Positions 23,902-36,572 are shown, counted from the first letter of the stretch. The stretch is 64,000 nucleotides of DNA from Okapia johnstoni (GCA_024291935.2 CM044317.1:61370730-61434729), one strand, 5' to 3'. Translations and numbers: made by a program. The notes: generated by a model not told the origin, from the letters alone.

Positions 23902-24112
23902 GAAAGTGAAGTGCAAGTGAAGTCGCTTAGTCGTGTCCAACTCTTTGCTACCCCATGGACTGTAGCCCACCAGGCTCCTCCATCCAGGCAAGAGTACTAG
24001 AGTGGGTTGCCATTTCCTTCTCCAGAGGATCTTCCTGACTCAGGGATCGAACTCGGGTCTCCCACATTGCAGGCAGACAGACACTTTACCATCCAAGCCA
24101 CCAGGGAAGCCC
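23902..24112 (-). mobile_element. Bov-tA SINE (minus)
   Basis: Left end 'gtgaagtcgcttagtcgtgt' and right end, the tRNA-derived head, 'aagccaccagggaagcccta'. Near-full length, no unambiguous TSD. Confidence 0.93.
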
Positions 24113-24573
24113 TAGAAACTAGGGCTACTGTGACAAAGCTGAAATGATTGCTCAGGGGCTGCCAGACCATACCAAGTGACTTCTTCACAGTTTGCAAAAT
24201 CTTCAGACCTGCACCAAGTGGCAAATAAGATAGTCTAAAGTGGAAGGGAGTTTAATTATTTGAACAGTCCCATGTGCATGTCTCACAAGTTTCTATTACA
24301 ATTCAAAGTTGCTTCTGTTGTGAATCTATGCTGCAAGTAACTAACCATTCAAAACGCACCCTAAAATCAGCAGCACCAGTGAGCCAGTCACATAGTTTTC
24401 ATATTTTTAATATGGCTGCCACTCTGCTCAATCCATAAAATACACACACAAAATTTAAATTTCTTATATAAAATTTTTTGAGAGCAAAACTAAAAGTAGT
24501 TCATCTAACATTTCATAATCTACTCTGTTACATTTTTACTCAGCAGAAGCCTGTTATGTTTCACTCAACTCTT
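24113..24573. other. Unique non-coding DNA
   Basis: Nothing recognised. Confidence 0.45.
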
Positions 24574-24583
24574 AGTAAATATA
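24574..24583. repeat. Left TSD of BovB fragment
   Basis: AGTAAATATA, repeated with one mismatch at 24944-24953 (AGTAAATACA). Confidence 0.75.
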
Positions 24584-24943
24584 TTGTTGTTCAGTCACTC
24601 AGTGGCGTCTGACTCTTTGTGACCCTATGGACTGCAGCATGCCAGGCTTCCCTGACCTTCACTATCTCCCAGAGTTTGCTTAAACTCATGTCCATTGAGT
24701 AGATGATTTCATCCAACCATCTCATCCTCTGTTGTCCCCTTCTCCTCCTGCCCTCAGTCTTTCCCAGCATCAGTGTCTTTTCCAATGAGTTGGCTCTTCA
24801 CATCTGGTGGCTGAAGTATTGGAGCTTCAGCTTCAGCATCAGTCCTTCCAACATTGAAGGACTATTTCCTTTAGGAGTGACTGGTTTGATCTCCTTGCTG
24901 TCCAAGGGACTCTCAAGAGTCTTCTCCAGCACCACAGTACAAA
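24584..24943 (-). mobile_element. BovB 3' end (minus)
   Basis: Plus-strand reading begins 'ttgttgttcagtcactcagt' and passes 'catgtccattgagtagatga', 'tcttttccaatgagttggct' and 'ttggagcttcagcttcagca' to 'agagtcttctccagcaccac'. About 360 bp, flanked by a 10-bp TSD with one mismatch. Confidence 0.93.
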
Positions 24944-24953
24944 AGTAAATACA

Positions 24954-25258
24954 GGTCCATGTCAAATATACTTAATTCCACTAAGTAATAATATTTATAG
25001 AATGACACCTCATGGAGGAAGTCAGACATCCTGCAACAGATTCAATGAGAATTTTACAGTATTTTTATATTTGTTTTTATCCTAAGAAAAAAAATAAAAC
25101 CCTTAATATGCCTATATGTTTAAATGTATACCCACGTACATATATTGTTATTAAATTCAGAATTGAAATGTATTCATACATTTCTAATCAACACAATGAT
25201 GAGTGTAATCCATAGAAAGAAATATAAATACATTCATGTCAAATGAATAACAAGGAAC
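24954..25258. other. Unique AT-rich non-coding DNA
   Basis: Nothing recognised. Confidence 0.45.
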
Positions 25259-25271
25259 TTCTAAAATTCAC
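25259..25271. repeat. Left TSD of Bov-tA
   Basis: TTCTAAAATTCAC, repeated with one mismatch at 25489-25501. Confidence 0.88.
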
Positions 25272-25488
25272 AGGGGCTTTTCTGGTGGCTCAGACGGTAA
25301 AGAATCGGCCTGCAATGCAGGAGACCCAGGTTTGATCCCTAGGTCGGGAAGAACCCCTGCAGGAAGAAATGGCAACCCACTCCAGTATTCTTGCCTGGAG
25401 AATTCCATAGGCAGAGGAGCCTGGCAGGCTACAGTCTATGGGGTCGCAAAGAATCGGACATGACTGAGCAACTTTCACTTCACTCCAT
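25272..25488 (+). mobile_element. Bov-tA SINE
   Basis: Head 'ggggcttttctggtggctca', body 'gaaatggcaacccactccag', end 'gactgagcaactttcacttc'. Full length and delimited by a 13-bp TSD. Confidence 0.95.
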
Positions 25489-25501
25489 TTCTAAAATTTA
25501 C
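25489..25501. repeat. Right TSD of Bov-tA
   Basis: TTCTAAAATTTAC, 12 of 13 identical to 25259-25271. Confidence 0.88.
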
Positions 25502-27627
25502 GTATATATTACTAAAGATTTTTTTTTCACTGTAACAGTTTATCACAATGAGAGTCCACTCGCATGTTGCTCATAAAAATATGTAGGGAGAAGATACAAA
25601 TACATATTGGATACAATCACCTCTTTTGAAGTGAAGTGCAGAGACATCAGCAAGAACCTGTGATCCATAGGCATTACCAGATGGAAAGAACCAAAAAGAA
25701 AGATACTCAAGAGTATAAGGCAGTGAAAATAAACTTTCTCTGTTACAAGTAAATGCAGGCTGAAGTATGAAATTTTATAATCTAAATTTTAGAACTGAAA
25801 GGGATTGTATAGATCATTCCTATGGCAAGGGTGGCAACTTCCATATTGTCGCAGTACCAGGACGTCCCCACTCCACACTCTCCCAAATATGGCAAATCTT
25901 TGGTTTTCTAATATCTCCACTTGGAGCTTGGTTCCTTGATTTGAACTCAATTTCAGGAACACTGACACTCTTCCTTAGATCTTATCATCCGTCCCATGGA
26001 GGGGCTGGACACATGGCTGAACGCTTTGCTACTTCATGAGTTTCTCTTTAGAATAGGATTGGTCTCCCATGACCATCAAACAGCCCTGCCATGTGCCATC
26101 ATATCAATTAAATATACCTGCCAAGTTTAGAGGAATGAAAGGGCAACCAAGGACTTCAAAGAAGCTTTTTAAGGATAAATTAGCCTTTTGGATAATTAAA
26201 CATTATTTCCAGTGTTAAAACTACAGCATGTATTCATTAGATCTTTGCTGCTTTTGAAGATCACTGATGACTCACTACACTTGTTCAAGCTACAAATCAT
26301 ACTATCTGCTTCTTTTCTCTCCAAGATTTGCAAATATTTGAAGTTACTAAGGAAGGTGTGGAATTATTCTTGCCAAAGTGGCAGCCTACAAACTATACTT
26401 CAGGTATGTAGGAGGTATGCATTCAATTTACATGTGATGATCCTTGATGCCCCTAAAGATATATTTTTAGGCTCAATTAGGTCATGATAGAGGCAGAAAA
26501 CTCACTCACTTCAATCACTACAACCTTCAAAATGGAGAATCAGGTAAGAATAATCTAGACTTGCTGAAAGTCATAGAAAATTATTATTTCAGGATCACTG
26601 GAACATAGCACGTGTGAAATACTATGAGGAGGTTATGCTTAAGTTTATTAATGATAGAATTTACCAAATTTTATTTCTTCACTATAGCTATACTGAAGCA
26701 CATAAGAAAAATTAAACCATCAATCACCTACTACTTAAGTAAAACCAATGACAATAATTCAGATATATAGGTGTGTGGTTAAAAGAAGCTAAGGCATCTG
26801 AAAAGCAATGTAAAATAATGAAAATTCCTTATAAAAAATTCTAGGGGGCAGGGATTTGGGGCACAATATCTATCTTGAAAGAAGAAAATGTCATTTTCAG
26901 GTAAGCTTCAACTACAACACCTGCCAGGAATTATTGAACAAAAGTAATTTTCCATGCATCTCTCTTATCTTTTTCTTTCCTATAGGATTCTTAGAGGGCA
27001 TTTTCAGTCCTTCAATCTTTATAATTTAGTGTAATCATCTTATGTCTACACTATTTGCAGTTTAAACATATTATTCCAATCCTTTCTCAATTAAGAGTAA
27101 AAATGTTACAAGCTGAGTATGGATCAACAACTTTAATGTTATTATTTAGGTCTGCCTGTAGTTAAAATGCTCTTAGCTTATTTTATATAACGTAAACTCG
27201 TGTAGCTATTACTGATTAATTCTTGAGACAAATTTGGCTCCTGGAGATTCAGTGTTCTAAATCACTCAAGAAAGTTTAATTTGTTTAAACTGAGATCAAC
27301 TCAATAAAGCTTTTTAAAATGCATCACTTTCTCAAATTTGTTTTAAAAAATTGGCAGGTTGAATGGACTTTCTGCATTGAGGAGTTACTAGGTTTCACCA
27401 TTTCTGGCCTCAGTTCAATCAAAGTTTTCAGCTCTAGCTTTTATAAAATTTTTAACAAAAATGGGTTATGAAGATTTCACTAAAAGAATTTCAGGATGCC
27501 CAAAGATATTTTTAGTGATTCCAACATAAATAAGATGATTAATGCATACTTATCCTAGATACTTGTTTTTTCCCACACAAACAAAAACCCTACCACATTT
27601 TATCTTCACTGGTTTTCTATTGATTTA
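25502..27627. other. Unique AT-rich non-coding DNA
   Basis: No gene. A weak L2-like piece lies at about 25778-25822 ('tagaactgaaagggattgta'). 'caggtaag' donor-like strings near 26541 and 26900 lack convincing partner exons. Confidence 0.4.
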
Positions 27628-27629
27628 AA

Positions 27630-27815
27630 CAAGAATTCTCAATTGGGATTCTTGTGAACCTCAGGAAATCTGAAAACCTTCAAAATTGCATGAAAAATTT
27701 AGCATATTGTGCTTATGTATTTTTCTGGGCAGAGGAATCATGGCTTTCATCTGATTTTAAAAGTTTTCTTTTCTTTCTGTTTTACTTTAGCATGTTAAGA
27801 GCCACTGCTTTGAGA
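27630..27815 (+). mobile_element. Possible old hAT-type MITE
   Basis: Begins 'agaattctcaattgggattc' and ends 'ttaagagccactg', a degenerate form of the cagtggttctcaa / ttaagaaccactg inverted repeats. Inside, 'catgaaaaatttagcatat' and 'ttttctgggcagaggaatca' are typical of a mammalian hAT-derived family that I cannot name safely. Confidence 0.5.
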
Positions 27816-28788
27816 CAGCACAAGAAGTTCTGTCTGGAGAAGAAAGTACTTAGAGAAAACAATTTCTCTTGTAGGGGACTTTCTCATCTTTGTTCTTATC
27901 AGGGCACATCACATGTTACCCAGGAACAAACATCCTAAGGAATCTAGAAAAATACACCATCTGTAAATTTGGAAGTACATAGCTGTAGTTTTACCATAAC
28001 ACAAACTGCCTAAGGTTATTTGTAGGATACAAATAATAATGCAGGCAATTATTTCTAAAATACCCACAAAAGTAATCTAACAGCGTTAACTATTGATTCT
28101 GTACCCATCTTTTAAGAATTAGGATGTGGTTCTCCATACCAAGCCTTCAGGAAGGCAAAGATAATAAATTTTATTATAAAAATATGGATGTCATTGAGGG
28201 AGAGTTCATAAAACCACAGGAATGATTGGCTGCAGTAGCAGTGTGATTCTATGTGAACTTTAGAGCAGAGAAGAAATAAATCATTCAGAACTCAGTCATT
28301 GATTTCATATGCACTGTCATTTCCCTGTAACTGATACACATGTCTCTGGGAGAAATACAAGATGTCAGAAGTATTTCTGAGTGACCTACACTCAACTAGC
28401 AATTACTAAAAGGTCAGTAAGCAGAAAGAACTACATCAACTCCTGCTATTTATAAGGAAGCAATTAGAAATAGAACAAAAGAATTAATGACTCCTTACAA
28501 TATAGTAAGTTCATGATGTTTTTACTAAATGTTTTACTTTAGTAAACATAATTTTCTTAAGCATACTAGTCACATAAATCCCTCTAGTGGCTAAAAAGCA
28601 CTCTTTTGACTTTAGATTTGAATAGTTTCTGTTGCTCCAGCCTAATGGTTTATATTAACAATTATCAATCTCTTAGGTCTCAGATTCTTTAGTTTATGTA
28701 GGTGATATCTACACTATTTACCACATTAGGGATCAAAGCTGATATTAAAAATTATTAATTCATTTAAAAATACCAATAATAAATCTGT
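27816..28788. other. Unique AT-rich non-coding DNA
   Basis: Nothing recognised. Confidence 0.45.
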
Positions 28789-28789
28789 T

Positions 28790-28956
28790 ATGCTGCTACT
28801 GCTACTGCTAAGTCACCTCAGTCATGTCTGACTCTGTGCCATAGATGGCAGCCCAGCAGGCTCCGCCGTCCCTGGGATTCTCCAGGCAAGAACACTGGAG
28901 TGGGTTGCCATTTCCTTCTCCAATGCATGAAAGTGAAAAGTAAAGTGAAGTGGCTC
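28790..28956 (-). mobile_element. BOV-A2 fragment (minus)
   Basis: Starts with the reverse of the (GCA)n tail ('gctgctactgctactgctaa'), then 'ctccaggcaagaacactgga' and 'gccatttccttctccaatgc', and stops in the linker 'gaaagtgaaaagtaaagtga'. The remaining first unit is missing. No TSD found. Confidence 0.92.
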
Positions 28957-30749
28957 ATATGTTAACACAAATAACATTTTATAAAGAAAATAAATGTACT
29001 TTCCAAAAAATCACAAGAAGGGATTTACTGTTTTACATTTCTACAAATCTCTTTAATGCCTGACTGAAAACTCCTGGATTCTCATAAATGCCTCTGTATT
29101 AAATCTGTTCCAATATGTTGTTTTGTTGTAACATACATACCAAGTTTCACATAGGTGTTTGTTGGAAAAGACTAATTCAGAAGCATTTTCAGATAATTAT
29201 GGTTATTTTTCTTTAATACTACACCAACACTTGACAAGTAATATTTTCTTAAAGTTTGGCTGCATTGTAGACTCTAAAACTGTATCAGTGAACTTTTGTA
29301 CTCTATCAAATCAAAATAGTTCTATCTTTCACTTTGAATGGATCTTTTTACCAAGGATAAATTTTAACCCTAGTCACTTGGAAAACATTAAAATCTTCTG
29401 AACTCTACATATCTTCCAAATGTTGACATATTTCACTATCAAAAAAATCTACCACCCATCTAATTCAAAAAGTCTTTACCTGTTGTGAAGCTCTCAAAAT
29501 AATAGGGGCGTATACATGTTTTCGAGTACTTCTATTTTGAAAGCTAGAATTTAATCACTGCCAAAAAAGATTGTCAGTTGTTCTTCTTAAAATGACAGCC
29601 TACCTTGCTCACTTTTGATAAAAAGTCTGTGAAATATCCAGGAATGATTAACTGCAGTTTGTCCACCATTCTTTCAAGTGAAAAATGTGGCTAGTTTACT
29701 TAGCAACTCAAACAATCCACATGAGTTTTTCTTAAGACAATCTTTATACTCTGATATGCAGAAGTGCTTAATGCATACTTACCATTTCATCACATGGCCT
29801 ATTTAAAATATCATATTCAATAGTTGATATTTCATATAATTAATTAATTTTTACTGCTCTATCAAGGCCATTCTTAAGGAAAGCTGCATCTTCCTTCCCT
29901 CTTCTAAATGTGAGTGTGTGGCAGAGGAAAATATAATCAGTTTGGTGGTGCTGCCGTGATTTGTGCTAAGGTTTCAGAAGTTTTTCTCACCACTGATTGT
30001 TGCACCATTCATACAGTGAAAAGGACAAAAAAAAGAAGCACCTTCATATTATTATGTAAATAGTTTTGATCTCACAAACTCTATGACAGTGATTCAGGGA
30101 TCACAGGAGGTCACAGATTACATCTTGAGAACCAGAGTTTATAAGATACATGGACTGGAATGTTGGAAAGGAAAGACCAGCTGGTTGGCTTCTTAAATTA
30201 GTAGAAATAAATAGCTTAGAATGTCCAACTGACCCACTCAAGGCCACACAGATCCTGTGCAATTTGCATTGCATTCTGTCTCCATGAAAGTACCTTAAAT
30301 TTTGAGACTCTTTTAGTCTGTACACATTTTTTAAACAATTATGACTATTAAAAATGTTCAAGAAGGTCCTCCTTTCCTCTTTAAGGGTCTAAATTTTCTT
30401 TAGTATTTTTATTTTGGTTTATTCAGGGACTGTTTAAGACAAAACTTTTCATGAATAGTATTGATATACAGATTATTCAAAAGCAAAGAGCTTATCAGGA
30501 GATTATAAACAGTATAAATTTCAACCTAGAATACATCTCAGGACCAATTTTGTATTATAACATGACTGAGAGATGTTGGTGCTTTAGTGCCTGATATTGT
30601 TTATAATAATTTTTCAACAGAATGTTTCAACAGCTATATTCTAGCTGCAAATTGTTATCCATCAATATGATAATAGACTAAAAATATTCTCATCATTGCA
30701 CAGGTTAGGAAAAAAAAAGACACATACAATGTCCCTTTAGTTACAGATA
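28957..30749. other. Unique AT-rich non-coding DNA
   Basis: Nothing recognised with confidence. 30075-30330 is somewhat richer in G/C and could be an old repeat. Confidence 0.4.
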
Positions 30750-30759
30750 TAGTTGCCAT
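30750..30759. repeat. Left TSD of Bov-tA
   Basis: TAGTTGCCAT; 30981-30990 reads TAGTTGCTAT. Confidence 0.78.
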
Positions 30760-30980
30760 GGGCTTCCCAAGTAGCTTAGTGATAAAGAATCTGCCTGCTC
30801 ATGCAGGAGCCACAGGGGATACGGGATCAGTCCCTGGGTCAGGAAGATCCCCTGGAGGAGGAAATGGCAACCCACTCCAGTATTCTTGCCTGGAGTGGAG
30901 ACTGGTGGGCTACAAAGTCAGAAGTCCTTGGGTCACAAAGAGTCAGAAGACAAGACTGAGTGACTGAGCATGAATGTACG
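30760..30980 (+). mobile_element. Bov-tA SINE, internally diverged
   Basis: Head 'gggcttcccaagtagcttag', body 'ggaaatggcaacccactcca'. The usual 'aatcccatggacagaggagc' is lost after 'ttgcctggagtgga' (about 30898), i.e. a small internal deletion. 10-bp TSD with one mismatch. Confidence 0.93.
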
Positions 30981-31085
30981 TAGTTGCTATAAAAATAGCT
31001 ATTATTTGAAAATCTCTATTTTGGTCTAGCAGTTAGGATTCCTAGGTGGCCCCACTTGACTCCCACTGTGGGAATTCCAAATCTT

Positions 31086-31258
31086 TGGGCTTCCCCAATG
31101 GCTCAAGTGGTAAAGAATCCACCTGCAATGCAGGAGACACAGGAGACGTGGGTTCAATCAAGTAAATGCAACCCACTCCAGCATTCTTGCCTGGAAAATC
31201 CCATGGACAGAGGAGTCTGGCGGGCTACAGAGTTGGACACAACTGAGCATGCACACAT
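31086..31258 (+). mobile_element. Bov-tA SINE, internally deleted
   Basis: Head 'gggcttccccaatggctcaa', then a deletion of the region between 'gggttcaatca' and 'caacccactccagcattctt', followed by 'cgggctacagagttggacac'. Only about 100 bp separate this copy from the one ending at 30980, and both are in the same orientation. Confidence 0.9.
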
Positions 31259-31259
31259 G

Positions 31260-31680
31260 CATTTGGGTACCAAAATATAATAAAATGGCATTAAATGCTT
31301 TATACTCCAGGAACCCAATGAGTTTAATAGATATCTCAGTTATCAAGAAAATAAAAGCTCTAAATTTAAGGAAAACACATTAGGACATAAGATCACTTCT
31401 TTGGTGATTCTTCATTTCAATATCTCCTATTCCTCAAACCTCTGTTCTGATCACAATAGTACAGGTGATAGCAGCGACCAGGGGAGACTCATGGGGAAAT
31501 ACACGTAACTGCGGCAGTAAGAACAACATGAACATCGCCTTACTTTCCTGTCAGGCAAGAACCCCCAAGTCATCTGTGAACATGTGGACTGGGCTTCCTT
31601 TATTGTTGCTAGAGAAGGTTCAAAATCACATGCTGTCGAACTACAGTTTCCTGACTTTGTGAACATGGAAAGGAAACTTC
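31260..31680. other. Unique non-coding DNA with several CpGs
   Basis: 31460-31640 keeps more CpG dinucleotides (in 'gcagcgacc', 'acacgtaactgcggcag', 'catcgcc', 'gtcgaac') than the neighbouring DNA. Short frames are open on both strands, but no domain or splice signals support a gene. Confidence 0.4.
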
Positions 31681-31690
31681 AAACTTTAAT
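31681..31690. repeat. Left TSD of BovB fragment
   Basis: AAACTTTAAT; 31989-31998 reads AAACTTTGAT (one mismatch). Confidence 0.75.
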
Positions 31691-31988
31691 CTGTTGTTGT
31701 TATTGTTCAGTCACTAAATAGTGTCTGCCTCTTTGTGACCCCATGGACTGCAGCAAGACAGACTCCTCTATCTTCCAGCATCTCCAGAGTTCGCTCAAAT
31801 TCATGTCCATTGAGTCAGTGATACTACCTAACTATCTCATCCTCTGCCACTCCATTTTCCTTTTGACTTCAATTTTTTTCAACATCAGGGTCTTTTCCAA
31901 AGAGTTGGCTCTTCAGATCAGGTGGCCAAAGTATTGGAGCTTCAGCAACAGTACTTCCAATGAATATTCAGGGTTGATTTCCTTTAGG
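31691..31988 (-). mobile_element. BovB 3' end (minus)
   Basis: Plus-strand reading 'ttgttattgttcagtcacta' through 'gaccccatggactgcagcaa', 'catgtccattgagtcagtga' and 'gtggccaaagtattggagct' to 'ttcagggttgatttccttta'. About 300 bp, diverged, with a 10-bp TSD. Confidence 0.92.
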
Positions 31989-31998
31989 AAACTTTGAT

Positions 31999-33525
31999 TC
32001 TTAAAGCCTTATTATACTATGGTCCATGAGATTACCTAGGGTAGATCTACAAGGACATCCTCTGAGTCATAACTCATTCTACCAGTGATTGAATAATATA
32101 AAAATCATTTCTCTTTCTCTTGTGAGACCAGCACAGGATACTGCATTTGAAATATGTGTACCCTGACTTTTTTTTCACATAGTACTCTGCTAAATTACAT
32201 AGAGATTGCTACGAACTATGATAAAACTCTTTTTATAAATGTCTAAGAATTTCATCATATTAAAATTTAATATAGAAACTAGGATAAAAATTGGATTCAT
32301 TTATGCTGGTCTAAAATAAGTTTTTGGAGAATAGTGATAAAAAGTAACTGGCAATGAAGCCTGTGTAAAGCAATGCATAACATATGCAATTTCTACTTTG
32401 TAAAGGTAAGGGGTGGAAAGAATTTGCATTTAAATTTAAAAAGCAGATGGATTTGCATTTACTAGTGAGAGGTAATTTGCTTACTTTTAATAGACAATGA
32501 GATATTGATAGCAATATATCCAAGAAAATTTAGAATACTATTTTAATTAATACCAATGTGAAGTGAATTCAAATTTAACTTCAAAGATATCCTTATTGAC
32601 CATTTTCAATTTGGCTTTGAATAAAATGATTGGGGGTTTAGAGTATGACAATATATATAATATTACTCTAATTATAGGTATTAGTCAACATGTAATATTA
32701 AGACTGATGTAGCAAAAAATTTAGTGAGTTGAGTCATATAACATCTGTTTAGAAATTATTGCTTTAGAAAGCAGATAAGAACATATTAATTTGGAAAGGA
32801 ACTTTTTATACACTGACATTGCTTACTGAGAGGAAATAAGTGAGTATTCTTTATTTCAAGAATAACGTAGAAAAAATTATCATAATAAATGCCTATTACA
32901 AATTTTAAGTTGAAAATTTATATACTAACAAGCATGTCTTAAGAGTACATTGAATTAAAAAAAAAAATCTCTTTGAAGCAAGAATCTTTTAAACTTAATA
33001 TTCTTGTCCTTGTTTAACTGCCATAGCAGGAAATAGCCCAGTTTCACACAAATTAGATGGCTCACTGAATATTTGAGTATAAGTATAGAAAGTTATAGCT
33101 CTCTCACTGCTGACTAGTAGCTCAGTGCAACATCTCAGAGGTTCCAAACTGTTCCAGCACACAGTCCCATGTGGAGGCAAGACCCAGGGAAGAAGTGAGT
33201 GAACAAAAAGGTTGGTGAGGTGAGTCTCCTGCTAGTCCCCTGCATCCCAACAAAACCTTAAACTGTACGTAGAGATTTTCCTGCTCCCCGGGAACTGGGA
33301 CACAGCTGTCCTTGATAACTGGGTGTTGTCAAGGTCAAGCAGGTTGAAACAAGAGAAGGATGGTCTTCCCTTCAATGAGGAATCATATTAACAAGCATCC
33401 AGGAAGCCAAAATGAGAATCAATCCCACAAAGCATATTGGTCTGTAAAGTGTCACACTAACCTGGGATGTGGTTAATATTATGGAATGCAGAGTCCCACT
33501 TTAGAGATTCAGATTTAGGAAAGAT
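31999..33525. other. Unique non-coding DNA
   Basis: No gene recognised. 33180-33420 is G/C-richer and includes TCAAGGTCA (33329-33337), the shape of an orphan nuclear-receptor (NR5A/ERR type) half-site. One such match is expected by chance at this scale. Confidence 0.4.
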
Positions 33526-33538
33526 AAGGCCATGGAAG
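33526..33538. repeat. Left TSD of Bov-tA
   Basis: AAGGCCATGGAAG; 33747-33759 reads AAGGCCAAGGAAG. Confidence 0.88.
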
Positions 33539-33746
33539 GTTTCCCAGGTGGCTCAGTGGTAAAGAATCCACCAGCCAATGCAGGAGACCCAGGTTTGATC
33601 CCTGGATCAGAAGATACCCTAGAGAAGGAAATGGAAACCCACCCCAATATTCTTGCCTGGGAAATCCCAGGGACAGAGAAACCTGGTGTGCTACAGGCCA
33701 TGGGATTGCAAAAGAGTCGGACACAACTTAGTGACTAAACAACAAC
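33539..33746 (+). mobile_element. Bov-tA SINE
   Basis: Head 'gtttcccaggtggctcagtg', body 'gaaatggaaacccaccccaa', end 'gagtcggacacaacttagtg'. Full length, 13-bp TSD with one mismatch. Confidence 0.94.
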
Positions 33747-33759
33747 AAGGCCAAGGAAG
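33747..33759. repeat. Right TSD of Bov-tA
   Basis: 12 of 13 bases identical to 33526-33538. Confidence 0.88.
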
Positions 33760-36090
33760 CTGGCTTTCTACCAGTAATCCAGGGGATGCCACTGAAAGTG
33801 GTTTCTTTGGCCACACTAAAGAAACTCTTTTACAGAGTATGTATGAGTACCAGAGGACATGAAGTTCCAAAAAGGGTGATATGTGTCAAATAACTGAAAG
33901 TTGTAATACACTTAAAATACAAATAGAGTTGTCCAAGATACAGATTTAAGTAATAATTAGTGAAAACTTCTTACTATTTGGGTGACTTGTCAATAAAACA
34001 TACCTGTACACCCCTTCTAAAATATCACCCAGTGTAATAAATTAAACAGTAATCTCAGGTTGAAAATACTAACTGAGGTTTTTGTGTTAAACACTTCTAT
34101 TTTTTCATAAGAGGACTAAAACACTGAAAGATATAATACTACATTTACCTTTGGGCCAAGATTATTTCACTTTTTGAGCAGAAAATTATTTGCACTAAAT
34201 ATTACCTGCCAGGGCTCTTTTCCAATTTTTATTTCATAAATATAAAATATATCTAAAGAAAAAGGTCTTTATTTGCACTTGAACATACCTTTCAGTAGGT
34301 TCTCAAGGGGAACAGGCATAGAACAAGACTTATGAGTCAACAGAAGACAGCAGTGAATTGGTTCCCTCTCATATATGACAATTACACAAGAAAGCAGTGA
34401 TAGAATGGCGGGAAAAAATATTAGTCTTAGTGCCTATAGAAGACTTAGATTTCAATACAAACTAACATTCTTATATCTAATATATGTTTCAAGTTTTAAA
34501 TTCACAGGAAGATGGCAACCTCCTCCAGGGAACTCAGTACAACATTTTTATAGCTAATAAATGAATGACAATCTGCCTTTACTATATACCAATAATGAGA
34601 GAGAGGCAGTTGTACCAAAAAAAAAAAAAAAAGCTTGGGACTCTTAGATTTTTTTTTTCCTGAAAGATAAATCAAATAATTAAGCTTTCTGTAAGTTACT
34701 TAATAACTCTAGAGTAAGGAACTCATCCTAAAATGACAGTTTAGGCTTTCAAATTTGGTTGTATTATAAAAGACAACAACTTTTGACACTCCTTTTATAG
34801 AAAAGACCATTATATTTAATCATCAGTTTTTTATCTTCCTAGACACCCAGGAAAAGTATTTTTCCCCAGCCCACTTCCATCTAAGTAGGGTCCTGTACAC
34901 AAAAAACATTTGCTGTATATATGTTTATTTAATGACATGATTACATTCCCCACAGTTTCCAATGGTAGGAATGTTTGATACATTTTTCATGTATTTCCAC
35001 AAATATAAACTCACTTAAGCCTTAAAATGCCCTTGAAAGTTTGACAACTTTCTGGTTCACTTCCAGATTGTAAAGGTTCCAATAGGTTGAATTATTCTGA
35101 TACAGCCAAAGTCTTCAAGATTAAATGCTCAGACTTAAGAATAAATATATTAAATAAACAAAGAAACAGAACTTCCAATTCTATTCTTTGAAGCAAACAC
35201 TGTCATTTAGAATATAGCAAAGGCAGACTTCTCACTGCCAGACAAGAATGGAAATTTTTACATACCAGGCTGTTGTTAATCACAGCACTGTTATATGATA
35301 AAAATAAAAACAAAACAATAAAAATATTCATATGTTTATTTTGAGGGAAGTGGTTAACCAAGGTGTATAACTTTCAAATAATAAAATCCTATAAAATTCT
35401 AACATTCATTTACTAAGACATAAAGAGACAATGTATTAAGGAAAACAGTGATTTCTGGACTATGTTTCCATTTTGATCTTTGTGATTATGTATTTGGAAG
35501 AACATACACCAATATGTTAAGAGTGATAACTTCTGAGTGGAAGAATTATGATTTATTTAACTTACTCTTAATGATTTTTTATAATTACCCATTTTTCAGA
35601 AATAAACTTATGTTTCTATTAAAACATTAAAAACAAAACCATAAATTATTTTTCTATGGTCAAAACTAATAAATGATTATATAAAGTGATTTACTAGGTA
35701 TTTCATTATTTAAGTCATTGTACTTTCAATTCAGCATTCTGCTTTGAAAGTTTATAGTATTTTAATTTTGCAACCTCAGTAGTGTCCTCCATTAGCATAT
35801 AATCTACTTTTATATTTACTTTTTCAATGAGATAGAGTTCTACATAGAGTATTCTTGTCTTTTCCTCCCTCTAGCTGAATTTGGGCCAAACTAGTATTCA
35901 GACTAATACTAAATGCCTAGGAATATTTGGATTTCTTGTTAATATATTTTCAAACTAACACTATCTAATGGAAACTCTGGCAAAATCTAAAAATAATGAA
36001 GTCTCAAATGTTTAAAAGAACACTAATGTAAACTATTTAAAAATGAGAAGCAAATGCTTGTTTGAGGTTTCAACAAATGTGCTGAAATAA
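33760..36090. other. Unique AT-rich non-coding DNA
   Basis: No gene. A 16-base A-run lies at 34617-34632. Weak MIR-like wording at 34990-35070 ('cttaagccttaaaatgccct'). Confidence 0.4.
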
Positions 36091-36185
36091 CTGGATAGCG
36101 AAGTAGAAAAAAAAAATGAACCTTGATCTTTACCTCACACCATACACAAACATATTTAGAATTTAGGTCTAAATTTAAAATATAA

Positions 36186-36198
36186 AATATTTATAAAT
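36186..36198. repeat. Left TSD of nested L1 3' end
   Basis: AATATTTATAAAT, repeated exactly at 36329-36341. Confidence 0.8.
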
Positions 36199-36328
36199 TT
36201 TTTTCGCTTTTATTTTATTATTTTTTTTAAATTAGTTTATTTTTTATTTTTTAACTTTACCATATTGTATTTGTTTGGCCATACATTGGCATGAATCCAC
36301 TATGGGTGTACATATTTTCCCCTTCCAG
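36199..36328 (-). mobile_element. L1 3'-UTR fragment (bovine type, minus)
   Basis: A T-rich left end (reverse of poly-A), then 'actttaccatattgtatttg', 'ggccatacattggcatgaat' and 'gggtgtacatattttcccct', which is the reverse complement of the bovine-type L1 3' end. Only 130 bp long. The 13-bp TSD lies in the host L1 sequence, although the AT-rich context makes the exact TSD length less secure. Confidence 0.85.
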
Positions 36329-36562
36329 AATATTTATAAATATTTATAAATTTAAAAGCTAAAATTATGAAACTTCTACAATAAAACATAGAATAAGACC
36401 ATTGAGGTAGATAAGTATTTTTTAGATTGACACAATAAATATAAAATTAAGAAAATAAAATTAATAAATTGGACTTTATCAGAAATTCTTGTCTTCAAAA
36501 TATATCATTAAGAAAATAAAAGGGCAAGCCACAGATTGAAAGAATATATTCCTTGTGCATAC

Positions 36563-36572
36563 AACAACAAAT
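36563..36572. repeat. Left TSD of nested BovB
   Basis: AACAACAAAT, repeated exactly at 36848-36857; the right copy overlaps the last bases of the BovB GAAC tail. Confidence 0.75.

Noticed and set aside
26500..26560. Donor-like 'caggtaagaa' after 'atggagaat'
   Set aside because: The only acceptor-like site upstream (about 26326) would give an exon with frames that do not support coding, and there is no other evidence.
30760..31258. Closely spaced similar repeats looking like an array
   Set aside because: Two independent same-orientation Bov-tA insertions with different internal deletions; not a CRISPR array or a tandem duplication.
33329..33337. TCAAGGTCA nuclear-receptor-like site
   Set aside because: A single 9-bp match is expected by chance in a window of this size and has no supporting context.
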